A stretch of 25,692 bases of DNA, taken from Gammaproteobacteria bacterium (GTDB lineage: Bacteria > Pseudomonadota > Gammaproteobacteria > J044). Both the position numbers and the translations under genes were made by a program. Numbering within the stretch: the first letter of the stretch is position 1; each line of letters starts with the position of its first letter. Below, in pieces: positions 22,361-25,692 of the stretch. The stretch lies in assembly GCA_003696465.1 (NCBI GenBank), contig RFHG01000224.1, positions 1 through 25,692 on the forward strand, written 5' to 3'. The notes under the pieces are model-generated. The model saw nothing but the letters and a program-made list of their open reading frames with translations. It was not told the origin of the DNA and did no database searches.

Positions 22361-23230
22361 GGCAAAGACGCTGCGCGCATCGAACACCGGGCCATCCACG
22401 CAGACGCGCTGCATGGCCGGCCCCGAGTCGGTCTGCACCTCGACCACACAGCCGGCACAACCGCCCACCGCACAGGCCATGAACTCCTCCAGCGAGACCT
22501 GGCAGGGCAGGTCGTATGCGCGCGCCAGCGCGGCCACGGACTCCAGCATCGGGTGCGGACCGCAGGCGAACACCTCGACCTCGGCCAGGGCCGCGGGTTC
22601 CAGTGCCTCCAGCCAGTGGCGGGCAAGCTCGGTGACATAGCCCTCGAAGCAGCCGGGGTAGCCCCGCAGGCTGGCAAGCCGGGAGGCCACGCCCCAGTCC
22701 TCCAGCAGCGGCATGCAGCCGATCACGCCGTCGGGCATGCCCGGCAGCATCAGGCGCGAGGGCCGGCTGCGGAAGGGAAACGGTACCTCGGAGCCGAGGA
22801 TGACGAAGGGCGAGAAACGCGCATCGTCCTTCAGCTGCTGGGCCGAGAAGATCATGGGCGGCATGCCCACGCCACCGCCAATGAGCAGTGGTCGCGGTCG
22901 TTCCGGATGGAATTCGAACGGCCGTCCGATCGGACCCAGAATGCTCAGACGCTCGCCCACGCGCCGCTCGGCCAGCAATCGCGTGCCTTCGCCCACGGCC
23001 TTGTACAGGAATTCCACCATCCCCGACTCCGGGTCGGTGCGCATGATGGAGATGGGGCGGCGCATGGGCCGTTCCGGCGAGACGCGCAGATGGGCGAAGC
23101 TGCCGGGCAGGGCCTTGCGCGCGATGACCGGCGCCGAAACCTGCAGGATGTACTGATCGCCCTCGAAGGACTCGTGGGCAAGGATCGGGGCGTCATCGAC
23201 GAGATGAATGCTGTTGCGGTGCGTGTTCAT
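22358..23230 (-). CDS. pyrK: PyrK-like dihydroorotate dehydrogenase electron-transfer subunit
   Basis: A 290-residue FAD/[2Fe-2S] protein of the ferredoxin-reductase superfamily. The FAD-binding domain has RRPISIM (57-63). The NAD-binding domain begins LLIGGGVGMPPM (116-126) and ends at FACGPHPML. The C-terminal cluster cysteines are C253, C258, C261 and C277, in the C-x4-C-x2-C-x15-C pattern of PyrK. PyrK passes electrons from class 1B dihydroorotate dehydrogenase (PyrD) to NAD+; no pyrD is in the window, though other pyrimidine genes lie nearby on the same strand. It could instead serve another oxidoreductase. The ATG at 23230 has GGAG upstream. Confidence 0.85.
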   Translation of the reverse strand: MNTHRNSIHLVDDAPILAHESFEGDQYILQVSAPVIARKALPGSFAHLRVSPERPMRRPISIMRTDPESGMVEFLYKAVGEGTRLLAERRVGERLSILGPIGRPFEFHPERPRPLLIGGGVGMPPMIFSAQQLKDDARFSPFVILGSEVPFPFRSRPSRLMLPGMPDGVIGCMPLLEDWGVASRLASLRGYPGCFEGYVTELARHWLEALEPAALAEVEVFACGPHPMLESVAALARAYDLPCQVSLEEFMACAVGGCAGCVVEVQTDSGPAMQRVCVDGPVFDARSVFA

Positions 23231-23271
23231 GCAGCGGCTCCGGTATTGGCCGCTATTGTGCCACATGGCGC

Positions 23272-23300
23272 TTCATTCGGGCACGGCAGCCTGATAGAAT
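23272..23300 (+). promoter_or_regulatory. Possible sigma-70 promoter upstream of the small unknown gene
   Basis: TTCATT (weak -35), a 17-base spacer, then TAGAAT at 23295-23300, preceded by TGA to make an extended -10. It lies about 120 bases before the ATG at 23421. Confidence 0.4.
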
Positions 23301-23420
23301 CGCCTCGTCCGCAGCACGCGGGCAAGGAAGAACGTTGCACAGGGAATCCGGGTCGGTGCGCCGTCTTGTCAGCTCCCTGTGTGGCATTCGTCACGGCACA
23401 ACACAACAGGGAGAAATCCA

Positions 23421-23774
23421 ATGCTTGGAAAACTCAAGGAAAAGGCTGGCGACAAGATGCTGGGCAAGGTTGTCGAGCAGGTCGCCCCGTCACTGAAGCC
23501 ACACCTGGATCGTATTCAGGAGCTCGATCCGCAAAAGATCAACGACGATCAGTTCTATCAGGAGGAAGTGGTCAGCCCGGCGCTGACGGCCATCAAGCTT
23601 GCCAGCAGTGGCGTGGCCGGGATGATTCCCGGATTCGATGATCGCTTCGCTTCCGCAATGCGTCATCTGCGCAACGAGCTGCTCATTGTCGACGCCGAGC
23701 GTGTGGCTCTGGCGGATGATTTTGCGGCGCGGTTGCCGCAGGTGCTGCTGGAAGGTTTCCGCAAGAGTGCCTGA
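23421..23774 (+). CDS. Small helical protein of unknown function
   Basis: A 117-residue soluble protein I do not recognise. The N-terminus is Lys-rich (MLGKLKEKAGDKMLGKVVEQ) and amphipathic. A mid-section has LDPQKINDDQFYQEEVVSPA, followed by a mildly hydrophobic helix AIKLASSGVAGMIPGFDDRF. It has no signal peptide or metal-binding motif. AGGGAG eight bases before the ATG supports this start over the upstream in-frame ATG at 23379. It stands alone between divergent pyrK and convergent FHA genes. Confidence 0.72.
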   Translation: MLGKLKEKAGDKMLGKVVEQVAPSLKPHLDRIQELDPQKINDDQFYQEEVVSPALTAIKLASSGVAGMIPGFDDRFASAMRHLRNELLIVDAERVALADDFAARLPQVLLEGFRKSA

Positions 23775-23780
23775 GTGCGT

Positions 23781-23803
23781 GCGGGCGGCCTTGTGCCGCC
23801 CGC
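23781..23803. terminator. GC-rich hairpin between convergent genes
   Basis: GCGGGCGGC and GCCGCCCGC form a perfect nine-bp stem around CTTGT. It follows the small unknown gene and faces the end of the FHA gene. It lacks a T-run on either strand, so it is a candidate end-of-transcript structure, not a canonical intrinsic terminator. Confidence 0.45.
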
Positions 23804-23816
23804 TCCCTGCTCCGAA

Positions 23817-24194
23817 TCAGTCCTTTGTATAGAAGATCCCGGGGATCCAGCTCTTCCTGAGCCGGGTCGTCTTCTGCTGTTCCTTCGCGCGTTCGTCCCG
23901 AAACACGAAGTGCTTGGTGCCAAAGCGCAGCACATCCCGGTCCTGCAGGCTGTGTTCCTCGACCTGCTCGCCGTTGACGAAGCTGCCATTGGTGCTGTTC
24001 AGGTCCCTGAGCAGGTAGCGGGGGCTGCCGTCGGGCGCATCGTCGTGGCGCTCGATCTGAGCGTGATGCTGGCTCACCAGGGGGTCATCGATGGTGAGGT
24101 TGCAGTGCAGCGCACGGCCGATGGTGAAGGTGGTGCTGCCGAGTTCGAATTCGCTGATGACCACATCGTCGTGCATGAGCAGCAGTCTGGCCAT
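23817..24194 (-). CDS. FHA-domain protein (phosphothreonine-binding)
   Basis: A 125-residue protein that is almost entirely one forkhead-associated domain (about 3-97). Key phosphopeptide-binding residues are present: G26-R27 (TIGR), S41 and H44 (VSQHHAQI) and the LRDLNSTNGSFVNG loop. A basic 28-residue tail follows, ending WIPGIFYTKD. FHA domains read Ser/Thr-kinase signals, for example in type VI secretion or cell-cycle control, but no kinase or phosphatase is in the window. GGGAGGAG precedes the ATG. It starts 16 bases after the pyrC' stop on the same strand, so it is probably cotranscribed with pyrB-pyrC'. Confidence 0.93.
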   Translation of the reverse strand: MARLLLMHDDVVISEFELGSTTFTIGRALHCNLTIDDPLVSQHHAQIERHDDAPDGSPRYLLRDLNSTNGSFVNGEQVEEHSLQDRDVLRFGTKHFVFRDERAKEQQKTTRLRKSWIPGIFYTKD

Positions 24195-24210
24195 GATCTC
24201 CTCCCTGGTA

Positions 24211-25470
24211 TCAGTTGGCGGTGCCGAGCAGGGTGTCGCGGGCCCGGCCGCGGAAGTGCCAGCCGGCGAAGGGGGTGTTGCGCCCCCCGCTCAGCATGCG
24301 GGCCGGATCCAGCTCCCATTCGTCCTGCGGATCGATGATGCAGAGGTCGGCCGGGCGGCCCGCCTCCAGCCGGCCGGCGCCGGTGCCGAGCAGCTCGGCC
24401 GGGGCCCGGGTCAGCGCATCGAGCACGCGCATCCGCGGCAGCCCTTCCTCGATCAGCTTCAGCGCCAGCGGCAACAGGGTCTCGAGCCCGGAGATGCCGG
24501 GTTCGGTGCTGGGGAAGGGGGCCAGCTTGGCATCGGCCTCGTGCGGCTGGTGGTCGGAAACGATCAGGTCGATGGTGCCGTCGGTCACGCCCTGGCGCAG
24601 GGCCGCGCGGTCGCGGTCGCTGCGCAGCGGCGGCAGCACATGGCACTGGGCGTCGAAGTCGCCCAGGTCCACCTCGGTGAGGAACAGCTGGTGGATGGCG
24701 ACATCGCAGCTCACCGGCAGCCCCTCGGCACGGGCCTGGCGCATCAGCTGCACCCCGCGCGCGGTGGAGAGGCGGCAGAAGTGGGTGCGGGCGCCGGTCT
24801 GCTCCACCAGCGCCAGCAGGGCGCCCAGGGCGGCGGTTTCGGCCGCGGCCGGAATGCCGGGCAGGCCCAGGCGCGAGGCCACCGGCCCCTCGTGGGCGCA
24901 GCCGCCGGCGGCAAGTCCGGGATCCTGCGGATGCAGGTATATGGTCAATCCCTGGCTGGCGGCGTATTCCATGGCCCGGCGCAACAGGCGCAGGTCACGC
25001 ACCGGGCGCAGGCACTGGGCCACGCCGATTGCGCCGGCGGCGCGCAGCGCGGCCATCTCGCTCAGTTGTTCACCGGCAAGATCCCGGGTCAGGGCGGCAA
25101 TGATGTCGATATGGCAGTGGCCGTCGGCCACCGCCTGTTGCTGGACGAAATCGACCTCGGCCGGCGAGTCGATCACGGGGGTGGTGTCGGGCAGGCAGGC
25201 CATGCGGGTGATGCCGGAGGCGATGGCGGCGCGCGCCTCGGAGGCAATGGTGGCCTTGTGTTCCTGGCCGGGCTCGCGCAGGTGCACGCCGACATCGATC
25301 AGCCCGGGCACCACCCAGCAGCCACTGGCGTCGATGCGCTGCTCGGGGGTGAAATCGGCGGGCGCCTCACCCACGGCCAGGATGCGGCCATCGGCGACCG
25401 CCAGCGCGCCTTCCCGCTCGAGGCCGCTGGCCGGGTCGAGCAGCAGGCCGTTCTCGATCAGCAGATTCAT
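24211..25470 (-). CDS. pyrC': Dihydroorotase homologue, probably non-catalytic (pyrC'/PyrX type)
   Basis: A 419-residue amidohydrolase-fold protein of the type I dihydroorotase family. Catalytic enzymes have a zinc-binding D-x-H-x-H motif; here it reads DVGVH, so the first His is Gly61. A second site, usually H-x-x-H before V-S-T, reads HFCRLST with Arg in place of His. D306 (SDHQPH) and H180 survive. In Pseudomonas such inactive pyrC' proteins are needed to assemble the aspartate transcarbamoylase dodecamer. The gene overlaps the pyrB stop by ATGA, the same coupling reported for Pseudomonas pyrBC'. A catalytic dihydroorotase should be encoded elsewhere in the genome. Confidence 0.9.
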   Translation of the reverse strand: MNLLIENGLLLDPASGLEREGALAVADGRILAVGEAPADFTPEQRIDASGCWVVPGLIDVGVHLREPGQEHKATIASEARAAIASGITRMACLPDTTPVIDSPAEVDFVQQQAVADGHCHIDIIAALTRDLAGEQLSEMAALRAAGAIGVAQCLRPVRDLRLLRRAMEYAASQGLTIYLHPQDPGLAAGGCAHEGPVASRLGLPGIPAAAETAALGALLALVEQTGARTHFCRLSTARGVQLMRQARAEGLPVSCDVAIHQLFLTEVDLGDFDAQCHVLPPLRSDRDRAALRQGVTDGTIDLIVSDHQPHEADAKLAPFPSTEPGISGLETLLPLALKLIEEGLPRMRVLDALTRAPAELLGTGAGRLEAGRPADLCIIDPQDEWELDPARMLSGGRNTPFAGWHFRGRARDTLLGTAN

Positions 25471-25692
25471 GCGGCTTCTCCTCCGCCCATGATCAGCGAC
25501 ATGACCGCCATGCGCACGGCGATGCCGTTGCTGACCTGTTCCAGGATCACCGACTGTGGCCCGTCGGCCACCCGCGAGTCGATTTCCACGCCGCGGTTGG
25601 CCGGGCCCGGGTGCATGACGATGGCATCGGGCCGCGCACGCCGCAGCCGTTCCGGCGTGAGGCCATAGAGCTGGAAGAATTCGTGTTCGCTC
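25467..25692 (-). CDS. pyrB: Aspartate carbamoyltransferase catalytic chain (C-terminal part)
   Basis: The last 74 or so codons of a gene that enters from beyond the right edge. The frame reads SEHEFFQLYGLTPERL, then VMHPGPANRGVEI, the signature near the C-terminus of aspartate transcarbamoylase, and ends SLIMGGGEAA. The enzyme joins carbamoyl phosphate and aspartate in pyrimidine synthesis. Its TGA overlaps the ATG of pyrC'. No stop codon or frameshift is seen in this part. Confidence 0.93.
   Translation of the reverse strand, partial: SEHEFFQLYGLTPERLRRARPDAIVMHPGPANRGVEIDSRVADGPQSVILEQVSNGIAVRMAVMSLIMGGGEAA

Noticed and set aside
1..25692. tRNA genes, CRISPR arrays, insertion sequences or attachment sites
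   Set aside because: No cloverleaf, regular spacer array, transposase frame or flanking target duplication was recognised by eye; the coding density leaves little room for them.

Overview
The window is GC-rich, densely packed bacterial DNA with short intergenic gaps. Gene content suggests a chemolithoautotrophic, probably sulfur-oxidising gammaproteobacterium of the Chromatiales/Ectothiorhodospiraceae kind. The pointers are a bacterial-type phosphoribulokinase (Calvin cycle), a Tat-exported flavoprotein of the flavocytochrome c sulfide dehydrogenase family, an NhaD-type sodium/proton antiporter, twitching-motility ATPases, and the gammaproteobacterial gene orders thiS-thiG-trmB and pyrB-pyrC'. 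The lineage is an inference. No rRNA, tRNA, CRISPR array, insertion sequence or phage gene was seen.

Layout. 1-863: the end of a carboxylesterase and a small unknown gene. 870-4411 (minus): a chemoreceptor preceded by a FliA-type promoter, then argH. 4504-5370: a YicC-family gene divergent from argH. 5401-7533 (minus): a lipoprotein with two solute-binding domains fused to a lytic transglycosylase domain. 7607-10903: a stress block of small heat shock protein, CbpA-like co-chaperone, periplasmic HtrA protease and a small membrane protein. A sigma-32-like promoter precedes hsp20, a sigma-E-like promoter precedes htrA, and a strong bidirectional terminator closes the block. 10959-11849 (minus): phosphoribulokinase, divergent from an nhaD-hemerythrin pair (12087-13906). 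13913-16336 (minus): trmB, thiG, thiS and the PLP-homeostasis gene yggS. 16477-18692: pilT and pilU, divergent from yggS. 18835-20986: a Tat-exported FAD protein followed by a Tat-exported Rieske protein. 21081-22340: a third PilT/PilU-type ATPase with an acidic tail. 22358-23230 (minus): a PyrK-like electron-transfer protein. 23421-23774: an unknown small protein. 23817-25692 (minus): an FHA-domain protein, a probably non-catalytic dihydroorotase (pyrC') and the end of pyrB.

How parts fit together. PilT and PilU are the paired retraction motors of type IV pili, and the third paralogue lies just beyond the redox pair. The FAD/Rieske pair looks like a periplasmic oxidoreductase in which a Rieske iron-sulfur protein takes the place of the usual cytochrome c partner. 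The flavoprotein keeps the predicted FAD-attachment cysteine but lacks one of the two redox cysteines of classical sulfide dehydrogenase, so its substrate is open. This pair is the best candidate in the window for an undescribed system. Next in interest are the double-SBP lytic transglycosylase and the set of alternative-sigma promoters readable directly from the sequence.
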